Source of the DNA: Saccharina japonica
Lineage: Eukaryota > Sar > Phaeophyceae > Laminariales > Laminariaceae
DNA: 64,000 bases
Assembly: GCA_008828725.1 (NCBI GenBank)
Contig: MEHQ01001965.1
Location: 1-64,000, forward strand
Direction: 5' to 3'
Under the pieces are notes generated by a model that saw only the letters and a list, made by a program, of their open reading frames with translations, was not told the origin of the DNA and made no database searches. Within the stretch, counting starts at the first letter, position 1; every line of letters starts with the position of its first letter. This document shows positions 1 to 12,406 of the stretch, piece by piece. Both the position numbers and the translations under genes were made by a program.

Positions 1-437
1 AGGTTACACGTCGTATATACGTACACATCACAGCAGTATGTGTGCATATCGTGCTCGGTTCGTATTAATAGTACCAGCCACAGTAAGCGTCAATATACTT
101 CGAAGCATGCATTGTAGAGCTGTAAATAGGCTGTAGGTGGGGTCTGGCGTTGACCCGGCCCGTCAAATTCTGGCAGCGGTGATGGAGCCTGCACCTATCA
201 AGTATAGTCGTGCCGACGGCTCTCCTGCTTGCCCTGGGCGCCCGCGACTAAGATGCGGTTCACCGCCCCGTGTAGTGAAAGAGCGCGGATGTTCTGGTGC
301 TGGCTTGGTGTGTTGTGGTGTGGTTTAATAACTCCATTGTAGCTGTTCTTGGTGAATTACTAGGTGTTGGTTCACCAGCATATTTAGGAGAACAGTACAC
401 GTACAGGGCGCGAATTATAAACAGGCTACTATACCGG
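1..437. other. no recognised feature
   Basis: No gene, RNA or repeat that I can support is visible here. The only open frame (137-328, 63 codons) has no recognisable motif. Confidence 0.4.
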
Positions 438-588
438 TATTAATAACTGTGAAAAGGCCAGCCTATACTTGGAGGAAATTAAAAATTCGAGAGTGTCTTA
501 TACTGAAGTTATAGCGTTAAGAACAGCCTCTCCCAAGTAAGAAATGCAGCCTTAGCCATCTTGCTTGTTTCTTATCAGGTATCCTGTA
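438..588. mobile_element. decayed short inverted-repeat element (MITE family A, copy 1)
   Basis: The right end carries GTTTCTTATCAGGTATCCTG. Its interior (AATTCGAGAGT, then AAGAAATGCAGCC) matches, in opposite orientation, the interior and end of the element at 21,981-22,143. The left end is badly eroded. The family ends share the core ACACCTGATAAGAAACAGG. No transposase is encoded, so this is a non-autonomous element. The boundary at 438 is approximate. Confidence 0.55.
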
Positions 589-699
589 CTACTGCTGCTG
601 TAGTACTGGTATGCAATTTTTTCAAGATCGATTCTGTAGGGTACGTGAATAACCAAACCCGGGTTTTATCCCGAGTGTTAATACACTACAAAGGACTTA

Positions 700-1080
700 T
701 GTGAGTTGTGTGCGACACTCATACCCTAACCCGGAACTTTTGTGAGTTCTGTACGCCCGTGCCACAATACCCAGGGTACGAGTACAACGTTTTTTTATAC
801 CTGCACGAAACTTCTGTGAGCTCTGTACGCCCGTGCACAATACCTGGAACTTCTGGGAATTATGTCATACCCGTACCCGGAACTTCTGTAAGATCTGTAC
901 GACGTCCATATCCGTACCCGGAACTTCTGTATGTTCGTACGCCCCGTGCTTCAATACCCGGGGTAAGGGTACCACCATTTTATACCCGCACGGGACTTCT
1001 GTGCGCTATGTAAAACTCTTATACCCGTACCCGGAACACCTGTAAGTTCTGTAACACTCCCATACCCGTATAACCTAAAT
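700..1080. repeat. degenerate minisatellite, CCGTACCCGGAACTTCTGT type
   Basis: The motif TACCCGTACCCGGAACTTCT followed by GTGAGTTCTGTACG recurs about seven times with indels, at intervals of roughly 40-60 bp. The overlapping open frames on both strands translate this repeat and are not believed to be genes. Confidence 0.7.
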
Positions 1081-1225
1081 CCACAAATGCTCGTATAGAA
1101 CATCACCTTGAAAAATTCGATGGTTCGAAACGGGCAGGAAATTCCCACCAAACATATGATACAACGTACTATTAATATATACTTCCTGTACCAGGTATAA
1201 CCTAAAACCATACTGCAAAATATAA

Positions 1226-1313
1226 TTGTTGTTGTTGTCTTCACATTAAACTCGTTTCAGTTGCTAATGTGTTGTTGTTGTTGTCTTCACATTAAACTCG
1301 TTTCAGTTGCTAA
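1226..1313. repeat. 43-bp tandem duplication
   Basis: Two adjacent copies of a 43-44 bp unit (TTG-triplet run, then GTCTTCACATTAAACTCG, then TTTCAGTTGCTAAT) are identical. A related stretch in the other orientation (GGGTTTAATGTGAAGACAAC) occurs near 63,520. Confidence 0.85.
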
Positions 1314-3789
1314 TCCCTATAGTCTGATCTAGCAAGATCACGGCCCGTGGTCACAAAAGTGCTAGAGCCATCAGAGAATCCTAAAGAACACGTACACTTA
1401 GCAGGGAAAGGATACACAAGTCCGAAGAGGTACACCTAAAATCCCTACAGCATGTTGTGCGTGTCCAAAACTGAACTACACGCCCGCAATCTCCATTCGA
1501 CTACAGCAGCATCGCCCCCCCCCCCATACCAATGAATTTGCCGACTACAGCGTAACTACTGTCTGAAGTGCTGTCTGTACAAAAACACACGGTAGGCGTG
1601 GGAACAAGATGGAGTACGCAGCTGCTGTCTGAAGTGCTGCCAGAATGACCGTCCGCGAGCACACAGTAAAAAGAACAGCCAACCAAAGCCATCATGTCCA
1701 TTGACAATTACCCGAATCTATCCTGAACGGTCTGTGTTAGGCACAGCATTATAAACATCGACACTGATTAGGAATCGTTCCACATTGAAGGGGTCTTCCA
1801 CGATCAGGCACACAATGAAGGCACCCGGGGTGTCCGCGCCATCTCTGCCGCGTCTCTCTACAAAACCAGTGACGTCATCCACACCGACCCAACAACAACA
1901 TTCAGGGAAAAAACGAAGAATTGGTCAACAAAAAGAAACGAAAATGTTCGTCCGTTCGTCACGGGTCGATGTCGTCCGTGCTCCGGATCGCTGCCCCTGT
2001 GCGCTGCTGTGCTGCTGCGCCGGCCCGCTGCTGTGCTGCTGCTCAGGTGCGCCGCTCCGGTGCCGCTCGGCCAGTCCTAGCACGACCACACTCGACCCGC
2101 TCCGTCCGTACACGCTCTCGTTGCTGTCCTTCCCAGTCGGCTCCTCGCTTTCTCTCTCGTTGCACTCAGGGTGCTTGGTCTGGAAAATAAAAATTCTCGC
2201 GCTGAAGGGATTGACCAGTCCAACAACAGCTCGTCGCCACACGCTCCCTCCTCCTTTGATGGCGAAGCCAGGTTACTGAGACAGTACAGCTCCCTCTAGC
2301 AAACACACCTAGGGCCGTGTACGTAGTGTCCGTCCACCTTTCTGATGGCGTCTGCCTCCGCGCACAAAAGTGAGATGGACATTGCTGTCTACACCGACGG
2401 CCAAAACGGCCCGTGCATCTGGACTTTTGCGCCTGACGCACCAGTGCCGATCCAACTCTACCGCTGCACACGCTTCGCGGCGGGTGCGCAGCAGCAAGAA
2501 GGTATCGGTCCGCTTGGGGGTGAGTCTAGCCTTGCTCGCTAGAAAGACCCCCCCCCTCGCTATGGGCCATGCCAAAGCAAAAATCTTGCCGAGGCAGCGA
2601 GGGGAAGAAGGGAAGAATACTGCTATAATATTAAAATCGTCTGATTGACCACTATTTACTTGTTACAAACATTTCACCCCTAAAAAATCCCTGAAAATTC
2701 ATACTAGATTTTAACTTACGTCCTGTCAACATGGTTGTTTGGTTCACACCCCTGTCTCTATGTGTCTCCCCCCCCCCTTTTTTTTGTTAACCCCTACCTA
2801 CTAATTGCCATTAAAGATACCCTATAGGTACAAATAAATAATGCACACTACTAAAAACCCAAATCACTAATTAATTAAAATCCATCCAGGTGCTTTTAAG
2901 TTTTACTCCATAACCTGTCCTCACACACCTCTTCTTATATACCATACATGGCTACAAATAGTAGAACCACTCTATCACGTAAACTCGTCGGAACACTATA
3001 GTATACCTGGTACGTTTATTTCAGACTGTTTAATTTTAATTTTAGTATTAATTTTATTTATTTCTTCCCCCACAAATAGACACACACTTCCTGAATTATA
3101 CAGCCTCAGCTTGTGTCCCCCTCATACGGGATGTACATCCTACATGAGGACATATAAAACCCGTAAGTACGCGCGATCGAAGTATTACACTCAGCTAGCA
3201 AAGATGAGCTTCGACGAAATCCTCGAGCTCACAGCTGTTGTTTTTTTAATTTTTTAATATATGTAGTATTAATAGACTAAAGTACTGCATTAGACTATGG
3301 TACGAGTAAATACTTTCGATATCAAAAGTGAGCGTTGTTCTGAATCCCAGACACACCACCCCCCCCCCCTCTATACTGGAGTGAAAAACGGGACTGTTGT
3401 GATACCATAAAACAATTATAAATAGTCAACTTTTGTTCAATAACCCCCCCACCAGCGAAACAAAATAGGGGGGGTCTCTAAAACCAAGTGAAAAAGAACA
3501 AAAAAACGATAACAAGTTTTTTTCGCTCATTTCGTCCCGTGATCACAGCGATCCGGTTAGTTTTTCATTATAACCTTCCTACGAAGGAGTGTGGTGTCGT
3601 TTTCTCTTTTTGTCGCATACCCCAGTCTACATACGTATTTCCCCCCATGCATTACGGTACCTACTCGATATAGTGCCAAAACTGCCTCGGTAGCGTGTCA
3701 TCTTCTCTACTCCGAATAATTTACTCACTCAGTTGTGTTCCGGAGGGCGGTGGTTGAAATGCAACTGTATACTTGGATCGAGTACAGTA
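1314..3789. other. intergenic, no supported gene
   Basis: The stretch has a CTG/CAG-rich segment at about 1,990-2,050, several C and T homopolymers, and AT-rich DNA from 2,650 to 3,780. The open frames at 1,785-2,279 (+) and 1,925-2,242 (-) overlap the triplet-rich part and look like compositional artefacts. I see no splice-supported gene or domain. Confidence 0.4.
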
Positions 3790-3840
3790 CAGGACACTTA
3801 ATAAGAAACAGGCTAACAAGAAAGTCAGGCTGACATTTCC
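3790..3840. mobile_element. fragment of MITE family A (copy 3, one end only)
   Basis: The sequence CAGGACACTTAATAAGAAAC followed by AGGCTAACAAGAAA matches the terminal repeat of the elements at 438-588 and 21,981-22,143. The opposite end was not found nearby, so this is a truncated copy. Confidence 0.55.
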
Positions 3841-4330
3841 CAAAAAATAATAAAGACGCGAGGCTGGGCCCCCGCTGCAAAATAATAAAGGCCTCTTACC
3901 CCCCTGGGCCCCTGAGGCGAATCCCCGATGCCTTCGGGAAACCCTGCTGCCTGCCGCTGGTGGTCGCGAGTAACATCTTTCAGTTTTTCAGCGAACATAT
4001 TTGTCCAATTTTGACCCGTTACAGCAGCAGTGTGTTCTCGTAGGTTAACAATTGTAGAGTTTGTTGTTTTTTTCACGCATCTTGTTTTTTTGCCGTTTCA
4101 TATTTTCCAATTTGTTTCACCCTACATTAACATTTGTTTCGACGCGGACACTCGAAAAAAGTGTACTGGGTATATACTTTTAAACTTCCCCGCAGGGAGG
4201 AGAGAGGGGGGAAAGGGGAAGAGCAGCCTGTTGTACTGTAGCAAACCCAGGGCACAGATCTTACGGCCTTCATTCTGTCAATGGTGTTCTCGGCCAGACT
4301 CAAATTTCTCTCCACATTGGATGAATTGGG
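3841..4330. other. intergenic, no supported gene
   Basis: A GC-rich patch (3,860-3,970) is followed by AT-rich DNA. Nothing recognised. Confidence 0.35.
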
Positions 4331-4339
4331 ACACAAGGG

Positions 4340-5997
4340 GAAGCCTTGAGTACCTAGCAATTCTATTATTGAAAGAGCTCTGCGCGCGAAGACGGTATTT
4401 CTGCTGAAACAGTTTCCAACTTTGAAACGCTGTGGGGGCTACGATGTAACGGCTCCATCAACGAAGAGGAGTACAACAGCGAGCTCGGTGAGCTTCTTCG
4501 TTTAATTCGACCATTATTGTGATCGGACGAGAGTGGCTCGACAACTGCACCCATGCCAGGGTCGCAGCCTTCGGAGAGTCCCACACCGTCAAATGTGGGC
4601 AGAGGCCAAGCACGTGCGACTACTGTAACCGGTGGGTTGACAAAACGTTGAAGGCCGCCATCGCAGGTGATTCTGGCGCGAAACCCGCGGAGCATTGCAT
4701 CTTTTTTTGCCGGCAATCTGCCCCGGCAGACAACAGAAGAGTTGAAGAAAAAACTCAAGGAGGGTTGGGGTACAGGCGGTCGATGCAGGATATGGGCGGC
4801 TGGTCTCGTGTGTGTGTCGAAGGCTGTCGAGGCGTGGTTGTAGAACAGTGACAACGTGGGAACGTGGGACACCAACAAGCTGTGTTCCTCAGACCGTAGG
4901 GTCTTGCTGGCGCAATGGGTGGGTGAGGCTGTCGAAAAAGATGATTCGGATCAGCTGCAACGTAGAGGCCTGTTTGAAAGGACTGGGCTTGCGATGACAG
5001 CAGACGGTACCGACGATAACCTCTTAAAACCTCGAAGGCCTGGACGGGATCGTACACGCGAATGGGGGCCGATGACGGAAAATAATCTGCGGATGACGTG
5101 CAGCGCTTTACTCCAGCAGACTAAGACCCTCCCGAAGGGTCGAGCGACGAGGATGGTGAGAACGAAACGGAACGTGACAACACCGGGCGACTTCGGTTAT
5201 CAGATGGCGTAGTTATGCTTGACGATGTTTATGACATCGCCGCTGATGAAACAACACTGCCACTCGAAGGCCCGACGGGTTATGCTTTTGTTTGCTCACC
5301 TTCTCCGGCCCTCGATGCCTCACTCGTGAAGCGGCACATCAAGCTGTGCCGGATGCTAGGATGGGGGAAGGGTTTCGTCACTCGACGGACACAGGCACGG
5401 ACGTGCCAGGATTACGATTATAGGGTGTTAATCGATCGAACCGGCACGACGCTCAGTATGAGCCTTCCACTCGGAAAATTCTCTGCTGTTGGGAGGCCGC
5501 AGCATAAGGTTCGTGAGTGTTACTGGGTGAGGTTACTTCGCTTTCGAGAATGTTTCAACGTGTGCTACTGGCGCCATTGCAGGGCGTCGGCAACAGGGGC
5601 ATCGACCGGGGCGGTCGCACTGGACTTGGCAAGGACGACGATGGTGAGGGGGGGAATGGCAGCGAGGAAAGGAGACAGGAAGGGAGAGGGTGGTTACAAC
5701 GAAGAAAGCGGTTTGAAAGAGAACAGCAGCAGCAGTGGCAGTGAGAATAAGAAAGGGGCAGGAGTGGATAAAGAGTCGTTAAGGAGTGACGACGAGGAAG
5801 GGAGGAAGGAGCTGGGTGTGCGTGGTGTAGATGTCGACAGCGTTAGTGATCTCGTAGAGGGCAGCATTCCGAAAGCGAGGAAGAGTGTGAAGGCGGGGAA
5901 GAGGTTCTTGACGACCTTACCAGGACTAATGATTCACGCAAGGGGAAGGGGCGAAAGCGGAAATGTTCCAACTCCGTTGCCGAGCACGTTTTCTTGA
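4340..5997 (+). pseudogene. broken transposon-type gene of unknown family
   Basis: A nearly continuous plus-strand protein can be followed across frames. It has an N-terminal piece around 4,420-4,505 (NGSINEEEYNSELGELLRLI), then a Ser/Thr/Pro-rich linker interrupted by stops. A segment at about 4,675-4,845 follows (RNPRSIASFFAG; LKEGWGTGGRCRIWAAGLVC). Next come 4,860-5,212 (GTWDTNKLCSSDRRVLLAQW; FERTGLAMTADGTDDNLLK) and the longest open part, 5,215-5,997 (260 codons: PSPALDASLVKRHIKLC; DYRVLIDRTGTTLSMSLPLG), which ends in an acidic/basic low-complexity tail. At least two stops and one frameshift separate these pieces. I do not recognise a catalytic core. The layout resembles repeat-family proteins encoded by algal DNA transposons, but that is an impression, not an assignment. 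Confidence 0.45.
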
Positions 5998-7134
5998 CGT
6001 CAGTGCCCCCCAGTTACCCCCAGTTAGAGTACAGGCCGAAGAGTCCGGACGATGAACGTGGAAATGTACAATCAGCGAGGGGCGCACGGTCAATGGCGAT
6101 ACGAATATGAGTTATACAAAAGAATAAATCAGCTCGATTTCCGATTTTTGTCCAGAAAAATAGTAAAGAGGCTCATAAAATGACAAATATGGGAAATCCA
6201 GGCTAAGCCCAGATTCCTGGTTGCTATTTAAGGTCCTGTCCTGTACCACGTCTTCCGACGATTTCGATAGTGTCTGGGATCATGGTTTCCAGCACATGTA
6301 TGTCTACCCTCGGACGTCTATGACATTCCCTGTTCCCCAGCCGCAGACGACAGCGTACCGTAGTGCTAGCTACCATGAGCGCGCAATTCAGGAACGCTTG
6401 GAGATAATCGAGGCAACTGGACAAGGACCGGCCACGCGTCCGCCTTATCGAAGTCCTGGCCACCACGGCATCCCGTGCGCAGCTGTGCCCTGCCAGCTCG
6501 ATTCAGACGTATTCCGACGTTCCACCGATTTAAGCGTCTCACGTGTTCATCGTGTGTGTTTAGTGTTTCAAAAATAACGAACCATATTGTTTGTGTGATA
6601 TTGTCTCTTCGATTAGGACTTCCTTCCATTTTTTTCTCTTTTTGCTACAAGTCATTCATGAGTACTCGACCGAGCGTCACCGTTTAGGGTCATGCCTGCG
6701 TTTGTTTCGTTGGTTTGAGTTATAACACGTCGCATCGAGGCCTTCGTGTTCTGAGCAGCTGAATTCATGCTGTCGGTTTTGTCTACAGAGCTTTGTTTAC
6801 GGGGTGCACGTACGTAACGATCATCGTCCAAATTTCTCCATGTATGCCTTTTGTCACCTTGGACTTTACTGCGGCGTCATATTTTGTATGATGTGTACAC
6901 GCGACATCGAAGCCATCGCAATCTGGGCGACTCGACAGCAATTATATGTTTTTTTTTCGTTTTTTAGGATTGAAGTACGCATGAGACTCGCGAGAACTCA
7001 GTCATTTGAACTCCTCCTGGTATACGATTTGGAGCAACTAGCGACTAACCTCTGTCCAACATTGAAAATAATGGCAATTCCTCGGGAATATCATAGCAGG
7101 GAAACCATTGACCTGCTCTACACAATACTCTAAC
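5998..7134. other. intergenic, no supported gene
   Basis: Open frames at 6,221-6,577 (+) and 6,804-7,133 (+) have no recognisable motif and no neighbouring exon. Nothing else is visible. Confidence 0.35.
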
Positions 7135-7215
7135 ACTCTCAGTACTCGGAGTACAAACACAAAACGATACTAGGCGAGTTTAGTCAGAGTACCGAGTATA
7201 CTCGGAGCATCTGTG
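7135..7215. repeat. short TACTCGG minisatellite patch
   Basis: The tract contains AGTACTCGGAGTAC and GTATACTCGGAGCATCTGTG. The last motif also ends the much longer TACTCGG array near 62,440, so the two loci are related. Confidence 0.6.
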
Positions 7216-8699
7216 GAAGGATAGACTCCACAGTCAGGCACGAAAGACCCGGCCAGACCATATGTGGATTATAACGATGAGACGTCTGCTGCGTGGAACA
7301 CGTTGAACTCCTCTCCAGCGACTTGATACATCTCCCTAATTCCCGACTGGGATCTGCCTCGGAAGACCCCTTCCGAAGTAATGTATGACTCGTAACCTGT
7401 GATATAAGGGCGGGATTTGCTCCATCAAAGGTATTCATCAAGATTGAGAGAAAGCACCATAAAATCTAAAACTATTTTGTTTCGGGAATGTTTCCGAATC
7501 CGTGATGGGATCCAGGTGATATTACAGCTTGCCCGGCCCCCTGGCCGCTACCCGACACGGTCTCACGTCGTTAGCCAGCTGTTTGTTGTCCTATAGGAGA
7601 GTCCTGAGTGGAGGTGCCCACGAGCTGTCCCGAACTTAGTCCTCTCTCGCCACGAGATCGACACATGCCACGGAGTCGCAGGTTGGTAATACCTAGCAAT
7701 GGTGACGCGTGGTTAACTTACAGGGAAGTGGTTGGCGATACTCATGCACGGTGTGTGAATAGGTGGTGGTTTGACAGGTTTATTGTTTTCATTGGTTTGG
7801 TTTTTTAAACCCTTGGTAGAGCGTGGGATCGCTATATACCGACCGACAGGCCGATATGGGGTTTCCATGACCCTGACAATGGCTTCCCTCACCTGGGGCC
7901 CTCCATTGTATCGCCACATCGATATGACAGCGACCCACCCTACTGTTTGGTCGCTGTCTTTCACGGTGCACCCCCAGTCCAAGTGCTCTCAGGATGGCAA
8001 GCTTCGGCTCTACCCAGGAATAGAGTTTCAAAGTAGCTCGTCGTCGTCTAGCACGTAGTTAGCCGTTTATTTCGGTGCCTGTCTGTCGCCTTTTCCTCGC
8101 AGCCTACCTCCAATGGGGCCTAACCCGGCGTCCTCTCTCCGATGCTGTTCTAGTTTGGACAGGCTACAGGGCGGCTCCACAACGCAACTTATCGTAGGAA
8201 CGAGCGGTCCTGGGTGTCATGCGTGTGTTGACCGCCTTCTCGGCCGTGGCGTCGGCTCCACCGGCGAATATGGTGAGGTCTCCAGAGGGGGGATCGACAG
8301 GGACGGCGGCGATTGTCGTAGTCCCGGCGACTCGGATGCGGCCGGTCCCGACGATGACACCAGCGCATGCTGTTTCACCGCCCGGAACGCCGTGGCCCCC
8401 ATTTTCGACCGGGTGGTGGCCGGCGTCAACTGTAGGTGTGCATGATCCTCTTCAAACAGGGCGTATATCCCCTCCAGCGGAGCTTCCAGCCCGTGCCTGG
8501 ACTCATTTACACCGCCGTGATCTCAGCGAAGATCGCCCCTGACTCGTCCGGGCCCGCAACCTACCTTGTGCCATCGGCGCCCTTCGTGGCTTCACCCTTG
8601 GTGAGTATTACGCCGGCCATTACCCCGGCGTCCTATCCTGGGGGTTCGTCCATCGTCTCATTTCCCAGCTCACTGAGCAGTATTCCGTCGATCACGGGT
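7216..8699. other. intergenic; possible distal part of a gypsy relic, not assignable
   Basis: No integrase signature is readable on the minus strand, where one would be expected downstream of the RT-RNase H relic. The GC-rich open frames at 8,113-8,705 are proline/serine low complexity and show no domain. Confidence 0.3.
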
Positions 8700-10640
8700 C
8701 CCTGAAGGTCCCTGTACGTCGTCCGGGTGAACGAGTGTTCCGGACAATTGTCGTCGGGACAGTGCGTCGGGAAGGCGGTGCTGTACTCGCGACCTCTACA
8801 GTAAGATAATGTCGTATTCCATCAGCCTGAGCACCCACCGCTGAAGCTTCACCGAGAGTGTCTGGCTCTTAAACAGCCACACGAGCGCGGGGCAGTCGGT
8901 CATGAGTAAGCACTTCCTCCCGCACAAGTACGGCCGGTGCTGTTGTATCGCCCAAAGCACCGTCATGAGTTATCTTTCCGTTCCTGACCGTTTGTCGTCC
9001 GCCTTCGATCATCGGTGGCTGGAGTACCCGATGCTCGTTGAGCGCCCGTGACGTCCTGCGTGAGCCCAGGGCCGGCGCCGTGATCGCTGGCGTCGGTGTG
9101 CAGCGGGAACGGCGCTCCCCAACCCGGCAGCGCTAGGATAGGTGGCGACGTGAGAACATCGATCAATGCCGTCAGAGTTTTATGCTGCTCTTCCCCCGAT
9201 GGCCCCAAGAGCTACCTTGCCCTCTTTGGCCCGGACCGTTTATTCCGGAGACGTTTCGAGATTGGCACCACAAGCGAGCCATATCCCTTCACGAACTTCC
9301 TCATGTAGCTGCCCATTCCCAAACGCGACCTTTCCTCTTCGACTGTTTTGGCTCGGGAGAGTGTAGCCACCGCTTCTATCTTCGTTTCCGAGGGTTGGAC
9401 GCCAAACCTATTGACTACGATTCCGACAAAACCCTGCTGGGAGGCGCGCCATATCGACTTAGGCAGGTTCACCGATAGCCCGAACCGTCAGCGCCGTCAC
9501 AGCACTTTCCCCACCAGCTCTACATGTCCGTCTACGTCCTTTGGGTAGATGATAATCTCGACAAGCAAGTTCTCGACACCCTTCCCTTTTACCGGGCCGA
9601 GGGCCTCTCCCACGTATGCTGTGAAGCCTGAGGGGATGGTCTTTAGTCCGGAACCGCACCGGTGAAACTCCCACTACTCCCCGTGCGCGCCGCGGAAGGC
9701 GGTCGTGTGCCAGTCCGCCTCGGCTATTTCCTGTTGCGTGAACCCTGAAGCTAAATCGATGGAAGCGAAGCACGTGAAACCCCTAATACCGTCAACGATG
9801 CTGGCGATGTAGCCTAGCCCCCCCCGTTTGCGTTATCGTCGGGCCGTTTAGCCCTCTGAAAACATGGAAAATCCTCGCCGCTCCGTCCTTCTTCATCACA
9901 AACACGCAGTTGGCACACGCCCCCACACCGAGTGTGACCTGTGGGTCGCCCCTGCCGCCTTCAATCTAATGATCTTGCTCTGGATCTTCATTGGTTGGCT
10001 GCGTGAGGGGTACAGCTGCTACTCACTAAAGGCAGCTGCATTTTTGTCCGGTTGCTAGTGACGACCTTGGGTTTTGCTTGATATACCCGCGGGTACTTTA
10101 CCAGCAACCTAATGAAGGCATCATTCACGGCGGAGTTCGTCTGGGCTATGTTGACCTGGGATGGGTTCACTTCGCCCGCGCCTGCACTGTCCTCCTCCCC
10201 TGGTAGAGCAAGGGATATTAACGGGACTGGGCTGCCTGCTTCCACTCCCGCTCCGGTCTTGCCTGACTCTGCCGGCCAGGTTGGGTCGCACAACATCTTC
10301 ATGCGCCCCTTGTCACCCGTGTTGACTGGGTAGATTCTGGCCACCACTCCCTCTCGCTTGAGGGTTAACTACGCTTTGAACCGGTTGACTACCTTGCACT
10401 GCAGCGGCGTTCCCAGGTACCACCACGGTCTTCCCCAAGGAATCCTCATCTCCGCCCCCGGTTCCATGTCTTACGGCTTGCTCGGTTGCAACACCACCAG
10501 TTCCGATCCTGTGCCTGCACCACGATTTGTGTATGCGTCAACCTGTAAACTGACGAAGCCAGGTATTGCCACCTGTTGGGCGAACCGCAGCTCCCACTGC
10601 AGAGTCCCGTCGTCCTCCTATGTCACTGAGTGTGTGTGCG
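8700..10640 (-). pseudogene. Ty3/gypsy retrotransposon pol relic: reverse transcriptase and RNase H
   Basis: Read on the minus strand, the order is a pre-RT segment (10,347-9,988, RIYPVNTGDKGR), then RT fragments. These contain FASIDLASGFTQQEIAEADW and TTAFRGA (about 9,780-9,670), then a decayed active-site region (NLLVEIIIYPKD, where a gypsy RT would have YxDD). The RT thumb/connection follows at 9,472-9,212 (NRFGVQPSETKIEAVATLSR; LGMGSYMRKFVKGYGSLV). RNase H is read at 9,208-8,963 (PFPLHTDASDHGAG) and, in another frame, at about 8,960-8,780 (LMTDCPALVWLF; LQRWVLRLMEYDIIL). These are established gypsy signatures. Multiple stops and frameshifts and the lost catalytic aspartates make it inactive. 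Neither LTR was found. A SINE lies immediately upstream at 10,722. Confidence 0.8.
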
Positions 10641-10721
10641 TGAGTTTGGCTCAAACGGATCGGGAATACCTGATTTGGGCTTTTTCCCTTTGTTTTTTGT
10701 CTTCGATTTTGTTTTTTCCTT

Positions 10722-11003
10722 CCAGTTTATTTTCTTCGCCCTTCTGTTCTCTCACCTTCTTGGTCGCAACTCAGATCTGGGGCCACAAAGTAGGCTCTTG
10801 CCTTTAATTTTAATCGCGATAATATTTCAGCACTTTCTTCCCCCCTCACCTCTCGTCGAATTGCGCTCAGCCACGCCGGAATATGCACCCTCGAAAGTTG
10901 GTGTTATTTGAAAACTTCACATTCCATACGCATACTCGAACCCTCGACCTCTACCCTAACAGGCTTCAGGGTTACCTGTTAGACCATCGGGGCGAGCGGC
11001 ATG
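10722..11003 (-). mobile_element. tRNA-derived SINE, copy on minus strand
   Basis: The reverse complement starts with a tRNA-like head (GCCCCGATGGTCTAACAGG as A box, GTCGAGGGTTCGAGT as B box). It continues into the family body (AATTCGACGAGAGG; AAAGGCAAGAGCC; GATCTGAGTTGCGACC) and ends in AGAAAATAAACTGG. The same body is shared with copies at 12,970, 17,778, 19,548, 24,233 and 62,495. It is non-coding, and an internal Pol III promoter is implied by the A and B boxes. Confidence 0.8.
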
Positions 11004-12001
11004 GTACCTATCAAAAACTCTTCTTGCCCAACTCGACATTTTGCAACGGTATTGATCGATATATATTGCCTAATTCGATAGGTTGAGGATGTTATCGACA
11101 CCTATTGTCCAACTTAGCAGGTTCGCAACAAGTGCATCGGCCGATGCCTATTTAACTAGTTTTATAGTTTTGACACGGTATCGATCGATATACACATCTC
11201 GACAAATTCAGTGTGTTCGGAAGGGTGTCGTAACGATTGCCACTGCCTAAAACAAATTGTTTACAATGGAGTCGATCGATACCCATGGCGCAATAAATTT
11301 TTTCGGCACACATGCATAAGGACTGGTTCAAGCGTAACACCCCAAGTTTGGTCGGTCAGGTATCCTGCATTCAATAGCAAATCAGAGTTGACATATTCGG
11401 CATAATTCTGGCCGATATGCACGACGGAAGAGGGAGGCAATGCCAGTTTAGTTTCCAAATGCTTATGACTGGCGCTACCGCCGAAAATGTGGCCCGACCA
11501 ATCACAAGCCTTTAAAGAGACCACTACAAGTCAGGCATTTCTGTAGGAGTATGTTTTTTTCACTTAAGTATAATTCTGAACAACCGCTCACAGGTGGTCT
11601 GAGCCATGTTTTTACGAAGGTACACGCAAGTATTCACAGATCTGACTGCGTATGATCAATAAAATTATGTCATATTCAACGGAGAAAAGAGATTAGAGAC
11701 AAATCACGGCTCGGTGACAGATTTTATACGTTTTCCGCACAAAGGTCCACATTTGCCCGCCGTGTTTATACGATGAAGCCTGAACGTACGCACACGTATT
11801 TTGTATGTGCCTGCCGAACGATGTTGGATTTGTTTTGTTTTGTTCTTTCGTCGTTGAAGGTGCTGGATCCAAGAAGATCCAAATACCCCCCCCCCCCCCC
11901 CGAAACAAAAATCTACCTGACGAGATCAAAACAACACTAAGAGTCAACGGGGCGTCACGGGTTCATATGATATGTGTGCTGACTTCTAGGGTCTATCTCT
12001 A
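11004..12001. other. intergenic, AT-rich with recurrent TCGATCGATAT
   Basis: TCGATCGATAT-like words recur at about 11,050, 11,180 and 11,270. A C15 homopolymer lies at 11,886-11,901. There is no gene I can support. Confidence 0.35.
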
Positions 12002-12406
12002 AATCATCACCTTTATCGTCTCTATAGGTCTGGGAATTTTAAACCTTGTAAAAGGTGTCAACGGAGCTTCTGTAATCGCAACAAGCACCGTCAATCTTGC
12101 CACCGTTGTATTATCTATGGTGAATACAGCGGTGGCAGTCATGAGCATTAAGAGCACATGGACAGGCTATTCTTCAGCGCCAAAACATGCTCTTGCTGAG
12201 CAAAAGGCTATTGCTACCGAGTACAGGATCGCTGCTGCCGATTACAAGGCCGCTGCAGAAGGAGATGCTGTTACGTACAAGGCATCTGTCGAGCGTCTAA
12301 TAAGACAACTGACGGAGGAGAAAAGAAGAAACATCCACATCGTCGATACCATTCTGGACATGGGGTATTTTGTAACCCTCCTGTCCCCGACACAAAGTCC
12401 ATACTG
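12002..12406 (+). CDS. orphan ORF or exon with hydrophobic N-terminus
   Basis: The frame is open from just after a TAA at 11,999 to the TGA at about 12,404. The first ATG is at 12,117, but the open frame upstream of it is hydrophobic and contains IITFIVSIGLGILNLVK and ATVVLSMVNTAVAVM, two possible membrane segments. An Ala/Lys/Glu-rich helical part follows (AEQKAIATEYRIAAADYKAA; SVERLIRQLTEEKRR). A candidate splice acceptor (CTCTATAG) at about 12,038 sits in the same frame, so this may be a last exon. No family recognised and no partner exon found. It could also be a chance frame. Confidence 0.3.

Noticed and set aside
1785..2279. 164-codon ORF with poly-Cys/Leu runs
   Set aside because: The runs come from CTG/TGC triplets, and three overlapping frames are open; no domain or conservation is visible.
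8113..8705. GC-rich plus-strand coding region upstream of the gypsy relic
   Set aside because: Ser/Pro/Ala low complexity in several frames, no motif, next to a decayed element read on the other strand.
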